Source of the DNA: Liquorilactobacillus mali
GTDB taxonomy: Bacteria; Bacillota; Bacilli; Lactobacillales; Lactobacillaceae
Length of the DNA stretch: 64,000 nucleotides
Direction of reading: 5' to 3'
NCBI RefSeq assembly: GCF_001437155.1
Contig: NZ_JQAR01000007.1
Coordinates: 1 to 64,000, forward strand
The notes below the pieces were generated by a model. The model did not search any database and was not told the origin of the DNA. It worked only from the letters and a program-made list of their open reading frames with translations. The first letter of the stretch is position 1. Each line of letters opens with the position of its first letter. Positions 9,320 through 19,495 of this stretch are shown here, piece after piece. The translations under genes were made by a program, and so were the position numbers.

Positions 9320-10444
9320 TTATTCTAAAAAGTCTTTTAACTGTTTTGAACGTGAAGGATGACGTAACTTGCGTAATGCCTTTGCTTCGATTTGGCGAAT
9401 ACGTTCACGGGTAACACCAAAGACCTTCCCTACTTCCTCAAGAGTACGTGTACGGCCATCATCTAAACCAAAACGCAGACGTAATACGTTCTCCTCACGA
9501 TCAGTTAATGTATCAAGTACGCTCTCAAGCTGTTCCTTCAATAACTCATATGCTGCATGATCAGCGGGACTAGTAGCATCGTGGTCTTCAATGAAGTCAC
9601 CTAAATGCGAATCATCCTCTTCACCAATTGGTGTTTCTAGTGACACTGGTTCTTGCGCAATTTTCAAAATCTCACGAACTTTATCCGTTGGCATATCCAT
9701 TTCAGCACCAATTTCTTCTGGCACTGGCTCACGCCCAAGGTCCTGCAACATTTGTCTTTGAATTCTGATTAACTTATTAATTGTCTCAACCATATGAACC
9801 GGGATACGAATTGTACGGGCCTGATCCGCAATTGCACGCGTGATTGCCTGCCTAATCCACCATGTCGCGTAGGTAGAAAACTTGAATCCCTTACGATAGT
9901 CGAATTTTTCAACAGCTTTCATTAGCCCCATATTTCCTTCTTGAATAAGGTCAAGGAAAGACATGCCGCGACCAACATAGCGCTTAGCAATCGAAACAAC
10001 TAAACGTAAATTAGCTTCAGCCAAACGCTGTTTTGATTCCTCGTTGCCTTCCTCGATCTTCAACGCTAAAGCAACCTCTTCGTCAGCCGTTAACAAATTT
10101 ACGCGTCCAATTTCCTTAAGGTACATTCTAACTGGATCATTAATCTTAACCCCGGCAGGTGCCGATACATTCTTTTCACTTGATGCCTTTTCAGCAACGC
10201 CCGAAGCGGCCTTTAAACTATGTTCACTTGGTTCACCTTTTTCATCCACAACTGAAATACCAGAGTCTTCAAGTTTCTGAATAAGTTCATCCATCTGACC
10301 TGAATCCAAGCTATAGGGGGTAACTATTTTTTCACTCAAATCATCATAGTTAATTTCTTTTTGTGCCTTATATTCCTTAATTAACTCATTCACGGCTTTA
10401 GTATATGCTGCACTTTCAGTTTCTTTATTTACGTTCTCTGCCAT
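9320..10444 (-). CDS. rpoD: Primary sigma factor RpoD (sigma-A)
   Basis: Housekeeping sigma factor that directs RNA polymerase to -35/-10 promoters. Of 374 residues, the N-terminal about 85 are the acidic region 1.1; region 1.2 starts at [11 protein letters not shown]; regions 2.1-2.4 run through [20 protein letters not shown] and [16 protein letters not shown]; region 3 starts near the RIPVHM segment; and region 4.2 carries the helix-turn-helix [19 protein letters not shown] near the C-terminus. The length matches Gram-positive sigma-A, without the large non-conserved insertion of enteric sigma-70. It begins 11 bases after dnaG and is cotranscribed with it. I see no terminator of its own before the next promoter. 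Confidence 0.98.
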   Translation of the reverse strand: MAENVNKETESAAYTKAVNELIKEYKAQKEINYDDLSEKIVTPYSLDSGQMDELIQKLEDSGISVVDEKGEPSEHSLKAASGVAEKASSEKNVSAPAGVKINDPVRMYLKEIGRVNLLTADEEVALALKIEEGNEESKQRLAEANLRLVVSIAKRYVGRGMSFLDLIQEGNMGLMKAVEKFDYRKGFKFSTYATWWIRQAITRAIADQARTIRIPVHMVETINKLIRIQRQMLQDLGREPVPEEIGAEMDMPTDKVREILKIAQEPVSLETPIGEEDDSHLGDFIEDHDATSPADHAAYELLKEQLESVLDTLTDREENVLRLRFGLDDGRTRTLEEVGKVFGVTRERIRQIEAKALRKLRHPSRSKQLKDFLE

Positions 10445-10455
10445 GTTGGGCCTCC

Positions 10456-12303
10456 TTATAATGATGCAGATTTATTCGTTTGCTGCTGTTGAAGTAATGA
10501 TACTAGTTTTATCGTCAAACTAGTAACAAGTTCATTATTATTAACTTTTTTTGCATCTGCTATTTTATGCTTTATTTCAGCAATTGACTGTTCAAGTGGT
10601 GATTCCTTGCTTATCACATTAATACAATCTTCAAATTCCTCATCACTTGATTCCAAGGCATAATTATCCAGTTCAAGACTTACGACAAGCTGTCTAGCTC
10701 GCTCATTATCCAAAAAATCTAGAAATCTAGCAGTCTCATATTCAGGATATGCATTAAAATACCCTTCTGAAATAGTGTAAACTAACTGATAATCATCATG
10801 AACAAACGAAAAGTCCGCATAATTTCTCAGTCTAATCCGTGTATTCTGTTCATGCAGTATCCGATATAATAAGAGTCTCTCTGCACGTTCAACCCGCGAA
10901 TATTTCTGTGAATTAGCAGTACTCCTACTGCTAAGAGCCCTTAAATTACTCTCTTTAGCAGCTCTGAATTGTTTTTGAGGCTTGAACTTTCCAATGTACT
11001 CACGCAACTGGAGTTTCAAACTATCCTTTTCAAGTGAAAAACGGCTTGCTAGTTGATTAAGATATAAATCCTGTTCCACCGGCGATTCGATAACTGCCAA
11101 TTTCTGCATCACATCTGCAATATAGGCAAGCTGATCACTCTCGTTTGCTAAGTTTCGATTTTGCTGATAATGCCGCATGTAAAAAGCAATCTTCGTCTCA
11201 TGTGCATCAGATATCAGCTGTTCAAAAGCGGGCTCGCCGTACTTTTGTACATATTCATCAGGATCTAATTTTTCAGGGATTCTGATGACTCCCAATTTTA
11301 ATTTGGTTACAGGTTCAAGCAATTCTAATGCGCGTGCTATCGCATTTTGGCCAGCCTCATCACCATCATAACACAGAAATAATTCATTCGTGGTTCTTTC
11401 AAGCAGATAAATTTGTTCATTAGTTAAACTTGTTCCCATAGAAGCAATTCCGTTTTTTACACCGGAACGATAAGCGGCCAAAACATCCATGAATCCCTCG
11501 AACAAAATAGCAAACTTTTTTTGCCTAATTTCACTTTTAGCCTTGTCGAAATTGAAAAGGACCTTCCGCTTATTAAAAAGCTCTGTCTCGGGACTATTTA
11601 AATACTTAGGCTGCTTATCATCCTTATGCAACAAACGCCCCGAAAAAGCGATAGTAGATCCTTGAGCATCTCTAATTGGAAACAAAACCCGATTGCGAAA
11701 GCGATCGTTCATGGTTCCATCGCCATATTCAACAAACAGACCAGATTTTCTTAGTAATTCGCCAGCAACTTTACGTTCCTTAAAGAAAGCCGCAAGTATT
11801 GCCTTTTCAGGTGCATATCCCAAATTGAACTCATTGATGAGATCGTCGTTTAAGCCTCGCTCATGCAAATAACTCAAAGCTTCTTCACCAATTTGAGTAT
11901 TAATCAAGATGTGATGGTAAAGTTGAGCCGCATCCGCATGAACCTTCTTTAGCTTTCTTGAATTGGAAGATTCCCCATCTGAAGAATCAAAATCATGCAG
12001 AATTTCCTTATCAATTTCAATATTACCCAACTCAGCTACTTTCAAAACTGCCTCAGGGAAGCTAACATTTTCAATCTCCATGATGAATTTAAAAACATTT
12101 CCGCCTCTATGACACGAGAAACAATGGAAAATCTGTTTTTCTTCTGATACCGAAAAAGACGGTGTTTTTTCTTCATGAAAAGGACAAAGGCCAAATAAAT
12201 TTCTGCCCGATTTGCTTAATTGCACGTACTGTCCCACAATATCAACAATATTAACATTATTTCTGACATTTTCAATCACCTGTTCAGGTATTCGTTGGCT
12301 CAC
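10456..12303 (-). CDS. dnaG: DNA primase DnaG
   Basis: Makes RNA primers at the replication fork with the DnaB-type helicase. Visible: N-terminal zinc-binding CHC2 domain with [11 protein letters not shown] and HCFSCHRGG, the catalytic core with the Toprim motifs [12 protein letters not shown] and [11 protein letters not shown], and a C-terminal helicase-interaction region. The GTG at 12303 (product begins [13 protein letters not shown], 615 residues) is preferred because GAGGTGA lies just upstream and this is the usual family N-terminus; a longer reading from 12345 adds 14 atypical residues. It forms the macromolecular-synthesis pair with rpoD, under a promoter at 12443-12470. Confidence 0.96.
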   Translation of the reverse strand: MSQRIPEQVIENVRNNVNIVDIVGQYVQLSKSGRNLFGLCPFHEEKTPSFSVSEEKQIFHCFSCHRGGNVFKFIMEIENVSFPEAVLKVAELGNIEIDKEILHDFDSSDGESSNSRKLKKVHADAAQLYHHILINTQIGEEALSYLHERGLNDDLINEFNLGYAPEKAILAAFFKERKVAGELLRKSGLFVEYGDGTMNDRFRNRVLFPIRDAQGSTIAFSGRLLHKDDKQPKYLNSPETELFNKRKVLFNFDKAKSEIRQKKFAILFEGFMDVLAAYRSGVKNGIASMGTSLTNEQIYLLERTTNELFLCYDGDEAGQNAIARALELLEPVTKLKLGVIRIPEKLDPDEYVQKYGEPAFEQLISDAHETKIAFYMRHYQQNRNLANESDQLAYIADVMQKLAVIESPVEQDLYLNQLASRFSLEKDSLKLQLREYIGKFKPQKQFRAAKESNLRALSSRSTANSQKYSRVERAERLLLYRILHEQNTRIRLRNYADFSFVHDDYQLVYTISEGYFNAYPEYETARFLDFLDNERARQLVVSLELDNYALESSDEEFEDCINVISKESPLEQSIAEIKHKIADAKKVNNNELVTSLTIKLVSLLQQQQTNKSASL

Positions 12304-12606
12304 AAAATCACCTCGCTTAACTCTCCCAGTACACCGAAACATCAATTGCCTAAAAAACAGATTTAAAGAAATAATACCGATTGATTTTCATTAATCAACC
12401 GGCTATTTTTTCGTATAAACACTCTAAAAAGAATCATTTACAATTATACAATAATAAGGATAAAAATCAAAGAATAAAGAAATCTCGATTAAAATTAGTT
12501 ACGTCAAGTTTCTTTTCTTAGGAATAATGGTGTTGGCCTCAAAAATTAGATTTTGCTTTGATCTCCCAGTTTATTCAATATAAACATGTGCCATAATCAA
12601 TCAGCT
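12304..12606 (-). other. glyS-dnaG intergenic region: dnaG leader and promoter
   Basis: About 300 bases without a gene. It contains the dnaG promoter (12443-12470) and a hairpin in the leader (12377-12402, CCGATTGATT / AATCAACCGG) that is followed by a T-run only on the plus strand. Between 12480 and 12606 I see only a weak GTTTAT/ATAAAC repeat and no convincing terminator for glyS, so readthrough from glyQS into dnaG-rpoD is possible. Confidence 0.5.
12443..12470 (-). promoter_or_regulatory. Probable promoter of dnaG-rpoD
   Basis: Minus strand TTGATT (12470-12465), 16-base spacer, TATAAT (12448-12443). It is positioned about 130 bases before the dnaG start, giving a leader with one stable hairpin. 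Confidence 0.6.
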
Positions 12607-14682
12607 TTACTTAACGTTTAATTTCGTTAAGTCTCCCAACTTATAGGCAAATGAAGCATACAAACTTAACTGATACAAACGATTATTACGGATATCTGCG
12701 TCTTTTGCCATTACCATCGTTTCATCAAAGTAATTGTTAATAACAACACGCATCCCTCGTAATGCTTGGAATATTTCCTCAACATTATTGAAATTCTTTT
12801 CCTCAATCTCAGCTACTCTATCTGCTAAAACTTTCTCAGCATCATTTTCAAATAATTCAGGGTTAAGCTGAACATCTGCTGCCAAATCCGCTTTTTTAGC
12901 AAGTCGCAAGACACGTGTGGTCGCTTCGACCGTATCCTTGAAGTCTTTATCAGTGCTATGAGCCTTAAGAACCTTGGCAGCCTCAAGCATTTCCTTAAAG
13001 CCATTTGTTGTTTTAGCCGTTACCGTCTCAATCACATCAAAATTATAATGCTGTGCTTCAAGCATTTTCTTAATGCGTTCGACAATGAAAGTCGTAACTT
13101 CTGTTTCTGTATCAGCAGGACTAATCTTTTGATACAGTTCAGGATTTGCTACCGCATTTTTTTCTACAACATTGAATAGCTGAACTGCAGATAATGACCA
13201 ATTTTGATTCATCACTATCCGAGCTATCCCAGCGGCTTGTCGTCGAAGTGCATAAGGATCATTTGACCCAGTTGGAATCATTCCTGCCGCAAAAAACGCT
13301 GCTATACTATCTAGCTTATCAGCAACTGCTAATAAGGCCCCGACAGTTGTTTGTGGAAGTTCACCTTCTGCAGAAATTGGCATGTAATGTTCTTTGATTG
13401 CTGTCGCAACTTCTGGTTTCTCTCCCATTATAAGCGCATATTTTTCACCCATTACACCTTGTAATTCTGAAAATTCGCCGACCATTCCCGTTACCAGATC
13501 AAACTTATAAATTTGTGCAGCACGTTTCAAGTTAGCCTTACTCTCTTCATCAAAGTCCAAGTAATCTGCAAGAATAGCACTTAGTAACTGTACACGTTCC
13601 ATTTTTTCAAAAGTTGTTCCAATCTTGTCATGAAACATAACTTTCTTTAGACGTTCAACATAATCCGCAATTGAATTTTTTTGATCTTCATGGAAGAAGA
13701 ATGCAGCATCTTCAAGTCGCGCGGTCAAAACCTTTTCATTTCCTGCAATCACAGTGTCAATATTGTCTTTTACACCATTTCTAACAGAAACAAAATTAGG
13801 CAATAGTTTGCCATTTTCATCTTGCACGTAGAAGAAACGTTGATGATCTTTCATCGAAGTAATCAAAACTTCATCAGGAATCTCCAAATATTTTCTGTCA
13901 AAACTACCAGCAAAAACAGTTGGATACTCAACTAAGTTATTAACCTCTTCGAGCAAGTCATCATCAACAATGATCTTCCAGTCATTCTTAGCAGCTAAAT
14001 CCTTAATCTGTTGAACAATCAAGTTCTTTCTTTCCTGACTATCAGCAATCACATATTCTGAGACTAGTGCCTTAGGATATTCATCAGCATCTTGTATCGT
14101 AACATCCTTGCCCAGAAAACGATGCCCTTTCGTAACATTCCCAGATTTCACATCCAAAATACTGAATGGTATAACTTCATTATCCAATAGGGCAATAATC
14201 CATTTTAATGGACGTACAAATTTAAAATCATTGCTTCCCCAACGCATCATTGTAGGAAATACCATCGCAGTAACTGCAGTTTTAACACCGCTAAGAATCT
14301 CAATTGCCTTTTTACCAGCAATGAATTTGTTTACATAAGCATATTCAACACCCTTTAATTCTTTAAAGAAAATATCATCAGGTGTCATCCCCTGTCCACG
14401 AGAAAAACCAATTGCGGCCTTAGACCAGTTGCCCTCAGCATCTTGTGCAATCTTTCGAGCCGGTCCCTTTGCTTCCTCTTCAATATCTGCTTGTTGATCA
14501 GCCAAGTTCAAAACCTTAACTGCCAGTCGACGAGGTGTTGAAAATGTTTCAATACGCTCAAAAGACAAACGTTGTTCCTTTAGAAATGAACTGACACGTT
14601 CTGTTAGTTGTTGCGCACTTGGAGTTACAACATGTGCTGGAATTTCTTCCAAGCCAATCTCTAATAGAAATGTATGGGTCAT
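12607..14682 (-). CDS. glyS: Glycyl-tRNA synthetase beta subunit
   Basis: Beta chain of the bacterial alpha2-beta2 glycyl-tRNA synthetase, which charges tRNA-Gly in the cytosol. At 691 residues it is full length. The N-terminus TFLLEIGLEEIPAHVV is the standard family start, GSNDPYALRRQAAGIARI near 480-495 is the conserved HD-like region, and the C-terminus (about 570-690) is the helical anticodon-binding DALR-like domain. It begins one base after glyQ ends, so translation is coupled. Regulation is expected through the T-box before glyQ. Confidence 0.97.
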   Translation of the reverse strand: MTHTFLLEIGLEEIPAHVVTPSAQQLTERVSSFLKEQRLSFERIETFSTPRRLAVKVLNLADQQADIEEEAKGPARKIAQDAEGNWSKAAIGFSRGQGMTPDDIFFKELKGVEYAYVNKFIAGKKAIEILSGVKTAVTAMVFPTMMRWGSNDFKFVRPLKWIIALLDNEVIPFSILDVKSGNVTKGHRFLGKDVTIQDADEYPKALVSEYVIADSQERKNLIVQQIKDLAAKNDWKIIVDDDLLEEVNNLVEYPTVFAGSFDRKYLEIPDEVLITSMKDHQRFFYVQDENGKLLPNFVSVRNGVKDNIDTVIAGNEKVLTARLEDAAFFFHEDQKNSIADYVERLKKVMFHDKIGTTFEKMERVQLLSAILADYLDFDEESKANLKRAAQIYKFDLVTGMVGEFSELQGVMGEKYALIMGEKPEVATAIKEHYMPISAEGELPQTTVGALLAVADKLDSIAAFFAAGMIPTGSNDPYALRRQAAGIARIVMNQNWSLSAVQLFNVVEKNAVANPELYQKISPADTETEVTTFIVERIKKMLEAQHYNFDVIETVTAKTTNGFKEMLEAAKVLKAHSTDKDFKDTVEATTRVLRLAKKADLAADVQLNPELFENDAEKVLADRVAEIEEKNFNNVEEIFQALRGMRVVINNYFDETMVMAKDADIRNNRLYQLSLYASFAYKLGDLTKLNVK

Positions 14683-14683
14683 A

Positions 14684-15601
14684 TTATTTGTCCTCCTTTA
14701 ATAAACTTTGGCGCAACTTTTCATCCTTAATCAACGGAAATCCTAATTTTTTACGCTCTGCTACGAATGCTTTTGCCACATCTTTTGCCATGTTTCTAAT
14801 GCGTGCCAAATAACCAGCACGTTCTGTCACAGAAACGGCACCTCTTGCATCTAACAGATTAAAAGTGTGGCTGCATTTCAAAACATAATCGTATGCAGGA
14901 TGAACGAGTCCATTTTTAATCTGTTTCTTAGCTTCCTCTTCATATGTATCAAAGAAGTTAAACAGCATTTCTTGGTTACTCTCTTCAAATGAATACTTTG
15001 AATGTTCATATTCAGGTTCACCAAATATATCGCCATACTTAACACCATCTGCCCATTCTAATTCAAAAACAGAATTAACATCTTGAATATACGACGATAG
15101 ACGTTCCAAGCCATACGTAACTTCGGCTGCAACGGGACGAACCTCAAGCCCGCCAACTTGTTGGAAGTAAGTGAACTGTGTGATTTCCATTCCATCCAAC
15201 CAAACTTCCCAACCAACACCGGCACAACCCATTGAAGGATTTTCCCAATTATCTTCAACAAAACGAATATCATGTTCCTTAGGATCGAGTCCCAATGCGC
15301 GTAAACTATCAAGATAGAGTTCCTGAATATTGGAAGGTGATGGTTTCATGATTACTTGGAATTGATGATGTTGATACAGACGGTTTGGATTTTCACCATA
15401 ACGGCCATCTGCTGGTCTTCTAGATGGTTCAACATAAGCTGCATTCCATGGCTCTGGCCCAATTGCACGTAAAAATGTATATGGACTCATCGTTCCTGCA
15501 CCCTTCTCAGTATCATAGGATTGCATCAACATACATCCTTGTTTTGACCAAAATTGCTGCAAGGTCAAGATAATATCTTGTAAGGCTAACTTCTTTGACA
15601 T
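14684..15601 (-). CDS. glyQ: Glycyl-tRNA synthetase alpha subunit
   Basis: Catalytic alpha chain with the class II core; it activates glycine and, with GlyS, charges tRNA-Gly. Visible motifs are [14 protein letters not shown] at the N-terminus, [34 protein letters not shown] and [10 protein letters not shown]. The length of 305 residues is usual. ATG start with AGGAGG seven bases upstream. It is the first gene of glyQS, directly behind a T-box leader and terminator, so expression should respond to uncharged tRNA-Gly. Confidence 0.98.
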   Translation of the reverse strand: MSKKLALQDIILTLQQFWSKQGCMLMQSYDTEKGAGTMSPYTFLRAIGPEPWNAAYVEPSRRPADGRYGENPNRLYQHHQFQVIMKPSPSNIQELYLDSLRALGLDPKEHDIRFVEDNWENPSMGCAGVGWEVWLDGMEITQFTYFQQVGGLEVRPVAAEVTYGLERLSSYIQDVNSVFELEWADGVKYGDIFGEPEYEHSKYSFEESNQEMLFNFFDTYEEEAKKQIKNGLVHPAYDYVLKCSHTFNLLDARGAVSVTERAGYLARIRNMAKDVAKAFVAERKKLGFPLIKDEKLRQSLLKEDK

Positions 15602-15650
15602 ATTCTTCCTCCTAATTTTACTATTTGGCTACTGAAAATGGTTTGGACAC

Positions 15651-15688
15651 AAAAAAGCCTATGCAACCACAATCAGCGGTTACATAGG
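15651..15688 (-). terminator. T-box regulated terminator before glyQ
   Basis: Minus-strand stem CCTATGTAACC / GGTTGCATAGG followed by TTTTTT. Its 5' side overlaps the region needed for the T-box antiterminator. Confidence 0.88.
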
Positions 15689-15870
15689 GACGACTTTCTA
15701 TTAATCGCGGTTCCACCCTATTTCTAGCATAGCTAGCAGCTTCATTCATGTTATGAAGATTCCAAAAACGCCAGTGTCAAACTTCTACTTGTCCGCTTAC
15801 ACTATCCGGACTCGCTGCTGAGCAAAATATCAGACACCCTTTTTCATCATTACCTTCACATTTATCTACC
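15651..15870 (-). promoter_or_regulatory. Glycine T-box leader of glyQS
   Basis: The conserved T-box GGGTGGAACCGCG is at 15718-15706 on the minus strand, where it can form the antiterminator that contacts the tRNA acceptor end. It is followed by the terminator at 15658-15688. A GGC glycine codon at 15772-15770, on the 3' side of an apparent stem I just after a GTGTC/GACAC helix, is the likely specifier. Uncharged tRNA-Gly would favour readthrough. Confidence 0.92.
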
Positions 15871-15875
15871 AAGTA

Positions 15876-15904
15876 AGAATAGTCGTTTATTTGTGTTTTG
15901 TCAA
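15876..15904 (-). promoter_or_regulatory. Promoter of the glyQS T-box transcript
   Basis: Minus strand TTGACA (15904-15899), 17-base spacer, TATTCT (15881-15876). The perfect -35 hexamer overlaps the recO stop codon. Confidence 0.75.
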
Positions 15905-16701
15905 TCCTTAGTTTTTTCATCCTGCGAATTATGCAGTATCTCTTTTGGCCATTTCCCCATCTCATCAATAAAATGCTTAGCCTTGATGTTAACACCGACC
16001 TCATTATTATATATTTGATCAAGAGCTGCCCGCAAATTCTTCTTTGTATCATCTTTAACACTAATATTGCCAATCTTTAAGATATCAACTGCGCTAAACT
16101 GTCTCAAAAAGAAAATGGTCCTTTTATCCAAGTGCATTCTCTGTGGATCCATATTCCAATGCTTTTGGCACAACAAACCACCCAGGCTCTGTGAAAAATC
16201 GAATTCACCATGATTTTCAGCGCAAACCACACAATTAACTAAATTTGGCTTGACACCAAAAAAACCAAGCATTTGCACTTCAACCATGTTTGTAAGAATT
16301 GCTGCATCAATTCCGCTATCAATTGCCTTCAACACATGCACTAACTTTTCGTACCAGAGGTTCAATGGAACAGCATCCCCAAAAGCAGCCTCACCAAGTC
16401 CAAGGACATACGAAGCATAAGCATTCAACACGATATCGTTACAAATAGCTTGAAACTGTTTAACTTCTTTCACTGCAGAGATAAAAGAAAGTCCGCTGTC
16501 ATTGATAGTTCCGATAAAAGTCGCTGAAGTAAATGGCAAAATAGCAGCGGCTAACTTAAAACCCCGTTTTCGTGCACCCCTAACAAAGAACATTTTGAAT
16601 CCATAGTGATCTGTCAAAATTTTAACCAGCATATCCCGTTCACGGTAATCCTTGCGATAAACAACGACTCCGGAAAATTCAGCCATTTTAGTGGTGCCCA
16701 C
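15901..16701 (-). CDS. recO: DNA repair protein RecO
   Basis: RecF-pathway mediator that loads RecA and anneals single strands. The N-terminal OB fold starts at AEFSGVVVYRKDYRERDMLV, a helical region follows, and a cysteine pair CVVC (about 178-181) with a later Cys-Gln-Lys-His forms the usual zinc-like site. Start choice is uncertain: GTG at 16701 has GAGGTG six bases upstream, GTG at 16710 overlaps that site, and ATG at 16686 gives the most typical N-terminus but has no close ribosome site. The gene begins 32 bases after era; the glyQS promoter overlaps its stop. Confidence 0.93.
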   Translation of the reverse strand: MGTTKMAEFSGVVVYRKDYRERDMLVKILTDHYGFKMFFVRGARKRGFKLAAAILPFTSATFIGTINDSGLSFISAVKEVKQFQAICNDIVLNAYASYVLGLGEAAFGDAVPLNLWYEKLVHVLKAIDSGIDAAILTNMVEVQMLGFFGVKPNLVNCVVCAENHGEFDFSQSLGGLLCQKHWNMDPQRMHLDKRTIFFLRQFSAVDILKIGNISVKDDTKKNLRAALDQIYNNEVGVNIKAKHFIDEMGKWPKEILHNSQDEKTKD

Positions 16702-16733
16702 AGATTTCACCTCGGTATTTCTAAAACTATCTT

Positions 16734-17636
16734 TTAATAATCATCTTGTTTATAACCAAGTGCTTGTAAATCAGCTTTCTTGTCTTTCCAGTTAGGCTGT
16801 ACCTTCACCCAAAGCTCAAGATAAATTTTATCACCAAGCATTGCTTCGATTTCCTTACGGGCTCTTGTTCCAATTGTCTTAAGCATTTTGCCGCCCTTGC
16901 CGATCAAAATACCTTTTTGCGATGAACGCTCAACAATAATGGTTGCTTGTACTAATACTTTCTCTTCATTTTCGCGTTTGATTCGTTCAACAATCACTGC
17001 GACAGAGTGAGGAACCTCTTCGTGAGTCAAATCTAAGACTTGTTCGCGAATCAACTCACCTGCAATAAAACGTTCTGGATGATCAGTCACCTGATCATCA
17101 GGATAAAATTGCGGGCCCTCCGGAAGTACATTACTGATTGCACTGACCAATTCTGGACAATTAATTCCTTGCAATGCAGAAATAGGATAAACCTCGGCAA
17201 AATCCAAATCCTCGCGATAACTATCGACGATTCCCAAAAGTGCATCTGGGTGAATTTTATCAATTTTGTTGATCACCAAGAAAATCGGCTGCTTGACCTG
17301 TTTCAACCGCTTAATGATGAACTCGTCTCCGCGTCCTTTTTTCTCGGTTGCATTAACCATAAATATCACAGCATCAACTTCATTCAAGGTTGATAATGCT
17401 GATTCAACCATGAAATCTCCCAAACGACTGTGCGGTTTGTGAATCCCTGGGGTATCGATAAATACAATTTGCGTATCATCAGTTGTATAGATTCCTTGAA
17501 TCTTGTTTCTTGTTGTCTGTGCCTTATCACTCATAATCGCAATTTTTTCACCAATTACTTGATTCAAAAAAGTTGACTTGCCAACGTTTGGCCGCCCGAT
17601 TATTGCAATAAAACCAGAATGTTTTTTTGTTTGCAT
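16734..17636 (-). CDS. era: GTPase Era
   Basis: GTPase that binds the 3' end of 16S rRNA and assists 30S assembly. G1 is GRPNVGKST (about 14-22), G3 is DTPGIH (about 61-66), G4 is NKID near 123 and G5 is a SAL segment near 152. The C-terminal KH domain shows [11 protein letters not shown] about 240-250. The length of 300 residues is standard. It lies in the conserved phoH-ybeY-dgkA-era-recO order, 12 bases after dgkA. Confidence 0.98.
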   Translation of the reverse strand: MQTKKHSGFIAIIGRPNVGKSTFLNQVIGEKIAIMSDKAQTTRNKIQGIYTTDDTQIVFIDTPGIHKPHSRLGDFMVESALSTLNEVDAVIFMVNATEKKGRGDEFIIKRLKQVKQPIFLVINKIDKIHPDALLGIVDSYREDLDFAEVYPISALQGINCPELVSAISNVLPEGPQFYPDDQVTDHPERFIAGELIREQVLDLTHEEVPHSVAVIVERIKRENEEKVLVQATIIVERSSQKGILIGKGGKMLKTIGTRARKEIEAMLGDKIYLELWVKVQPNWKDKKADLQALGYKQDDY

Positions 17637-17648
17637 TTAATATCCTTT

Positions 17649-18050
17649 CTAAGAAAAAAATACATGCCATAAATAAGGCAAGAAAATTATGAGTCCAACA
17701 ATTAAGGAAAACAAAGAGGCAACTAAGACGGCTCCTGAAGCAATGTCTTTTGCTTTTTTTGCCAACTTATTGCTTTGATTTCCAACGACTAAATCAACAA
17801 CATTTTCGATTGCAGTATTAATTAGTTCACACACTAAAACAATGGTGATACTCAAACCCAGCCATAGCCATTCCATCACTGTGACCCTAAAGACTAAACC
17901 GACAAACAGCACCAAGATCGTCATGATAGAATGAAAACGCAAATTACGTTCTTCTTTCCAAGCTGTCTTCAATCCCTGACATGCATGACAAAAAGATACC
18001 CAAAAATGATGATGTTTCCACTTCGCAGCACGTTTATTTTTTAAGTCCAT
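17649..18050 (-). CDS. dgkA: Undecaprenol/diacylglycerol kinase DgkA
   Basis: Small integral membrane kinase; in Gram-positives this family phosphorylates undecaprenol, recycling the carrier lipid for wall synthesis. Three hydrophobic helices are visible, with the family motifs EERNLRFH near 34-41 and ELINTAIENVVDLV near 75-88, including the catalytic Glu and Asn. The ATG at 18050 gives 133 residues, the usual size, and overlaps the end of ybeY by 17 bases; a longer reading from 18122 would overlap ybeY by almost 90 bases and adds residues unlike the family. Translation is probably coupled to ybeY. Confidence 0.93.
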   Translation of the reverse strand: MDLKNKRAAKWKHHHFWVSFCHACQGLKTAWKEERNLRFHSIMTILVLFVGLVFRVTVMEWLWLGLSITIVLVCELINTAIENVVDLVVGNQSNKLAKKAKDIASGAVLVASLFSLIVGLIIFLPYLWHVFFS

Positions 18051-18513
18051 AGGCATCCAAAATCTCACGTTGTAGTCCAAACATAACTTCTTCATCTTCC
18101 TTACGCATGTGATCGTATCCATTCAAATGCAAAAAGCCATGAACGACTAAGAATCCAAGCTCTCGTTCTTCAGAATGTTCAAGATATTCTGCTTGCTCCT
18201 TGACTTTATCCATTGAAACCATAATATCACCGATATTTTTGGGAACGTTGAATTCTTCATCATCAGGCAAAATTATTGGGACATCATCCTCACTAGTTTC
18301 CTCAATTGCAAAACTAATAACATCAGTTGGTTTATCAACACCACGATACTTCTTATTTATTTCATGTATCCGCGCATTATCCATTAAAGTAACTGACATT
18401 TCCGTATTATCAGGCAGCTTGATGTATTTTCCTGCGTAATTCAATACATTCTTTACCAGTTCAATTCTTTCTCCAGAAACCTTCTCAGTTTCATCAAAAA
18501 TCTCTAAATCCAT
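18034..18513 (-). CDS. ybeY: Endoribonuclease YbeY
   Basis: Zinc-dependent RNase involved in 16S rRNA 3' maturation and ribosome quality control. The metal motif HGFLHLNGYDH, with three histidines, is near residues 124-134. The ATG at 18513 gives 159 residues and the typical N-terminus MDLEIFDETEKV; AGAGGG lies just upstream. A longer reading from 18609 runs back into phoH and is not supported. The start follows the phoH stop by 4 bases, so the two are tightly coupled. Confidence 0.96.
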   Translation of the reverse strand: MDLEIFDETEKVSGERIELVKNVLNYAGKYIKLPDNTEMSVTLMDNARIHEINKKYRGVDKPTDVISFAIEETSEDDVPIILPDDEEFNVPKNIGDIMVSMDKVKEQAEYLEHSEERELGFLVVHGFLHLNGYDHMRKEDEEVMFGLQREILDAYGLKK

Positions 18514-18517
18514 TAGT

Positions 18518-19495
18518 TTAACCCTCTTCTTCACCTTGTTTTGAATATGCATCAATGATTTCTGCAACCACAGGATGACGGACAATGTCAGCTGCGTCAA
18601 AATTGACAAAACTGATATGTGGTCGTCCCACTAAAATTTTCTCCGCATCTATGAGACCACTTTGACTATGTCCCTTAGGCAAATCAATCTGCGTCTTGTC
18701 ACCATTGACAACCATTTTGGATCCAAATCCGAGTCTCGTAAGAAACATTTTCATTTGTGCTCTTGTTGTATTTTGTGCTTCATCAAGAATTACAAAAGCA
18801 TTTTCAAGAGTACGCCCACGCATGTAGGCGAGTGGTGCAATTTCAATAACACCACGATCCAACAAACGTTCAGTGTGCTCCTTACCTAAAACACTGTAAA
18901 GGGCATCATAAACAGGACGCAGATATGGATCAACCTTTTCCTTCAAATCACCTGGCAAAAAGCCAAGGGACTCCCCAGCTTCAACTGCTGGTCTTGTTAG
19001 GATGATCCGTTCAACTTTATTCTTCTTCAATGCAGCCACCGCCATTACAACGGCCAAAAATGTTTTACCTGTTCCGGCAGGTCCAATTCCAAAAACCAAG
19101 TCATTATTAGTAATAGCCTGCACATATTGACGCTGACCATAATTCTTGACCCTAATCGGTTTCTTCTTTTGATCTCTCAAAAGTATATCGGTGTACAAAT
19201 CCTGAAAATATGTTAACGTACCACGATTAGCCATCTTAATAGCTGATAGAACATCCGTACTACTAACTGCAACACCTTGACTAAGCAACTCACTCAATTG
19301 TTTCAAAATCGCAATCGTCTTATCAACTGCCTCTGACGAACCGCTAATCTTGATAATTTCGCCAAAAGGCTTTACAACAACCTCTTCACTTTCTTCGAGC
19401 AACTTGATGTACTTATCATGAGTACCCAATAATGCAACACTTTGTTGTGGATCTTCTAACCTGAATTCTTTTTCAACTAATTGTTCTTCCGTCAA
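18518..19495 (-). CDS. PhoH-like ATPase
   Basis: Cytosolic P-loop ATPase of the PhoH/YbeZ family, functionally linked to RNA metabolism and to YbeY in other bacteria. Walker A GPAGTGKT near 137-144, TRPAVEAGESLGFLPGD near 166-182, and Walker B FVILDEAQN near 233-241. A short N-terminal KH-like segment precedes the ATPase. The start is a TTG at 19495 with AGGAG ten bases upstream; an ATG between them is out of frame. It is followed by ybeY in the conserved order. Confidence 0.94.
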   Translation of the reverse strand: MTEEQLVEKEFRLEDPQQSVALLGTHDKYIKLLEESEEVVVKPFGEIIKISGSSEAVDKTIAILKQLSELLSQGVAVSSTDVLSAIKMANRGTLTYFQDLYTDILLRDQKKKPIRVKNYGQRQYVQAITNNDLVFGIGPAGTGKTFLAVVMAVAALKKNKVERIILTRPAVEAGESLGFLPGDLKEKVDPYLRPVYDALYSVLGKEHTERLLDRGVIEIAPLAYMRGRTLENAFVILDEAQNTTRAQMKMFLTRLGFGSKMVVNGDKTQIDLPKGHSQSGLIDAEKILVGRPHISFVNFDAADIVRHPVVAEIIDAYSKQGEEEG

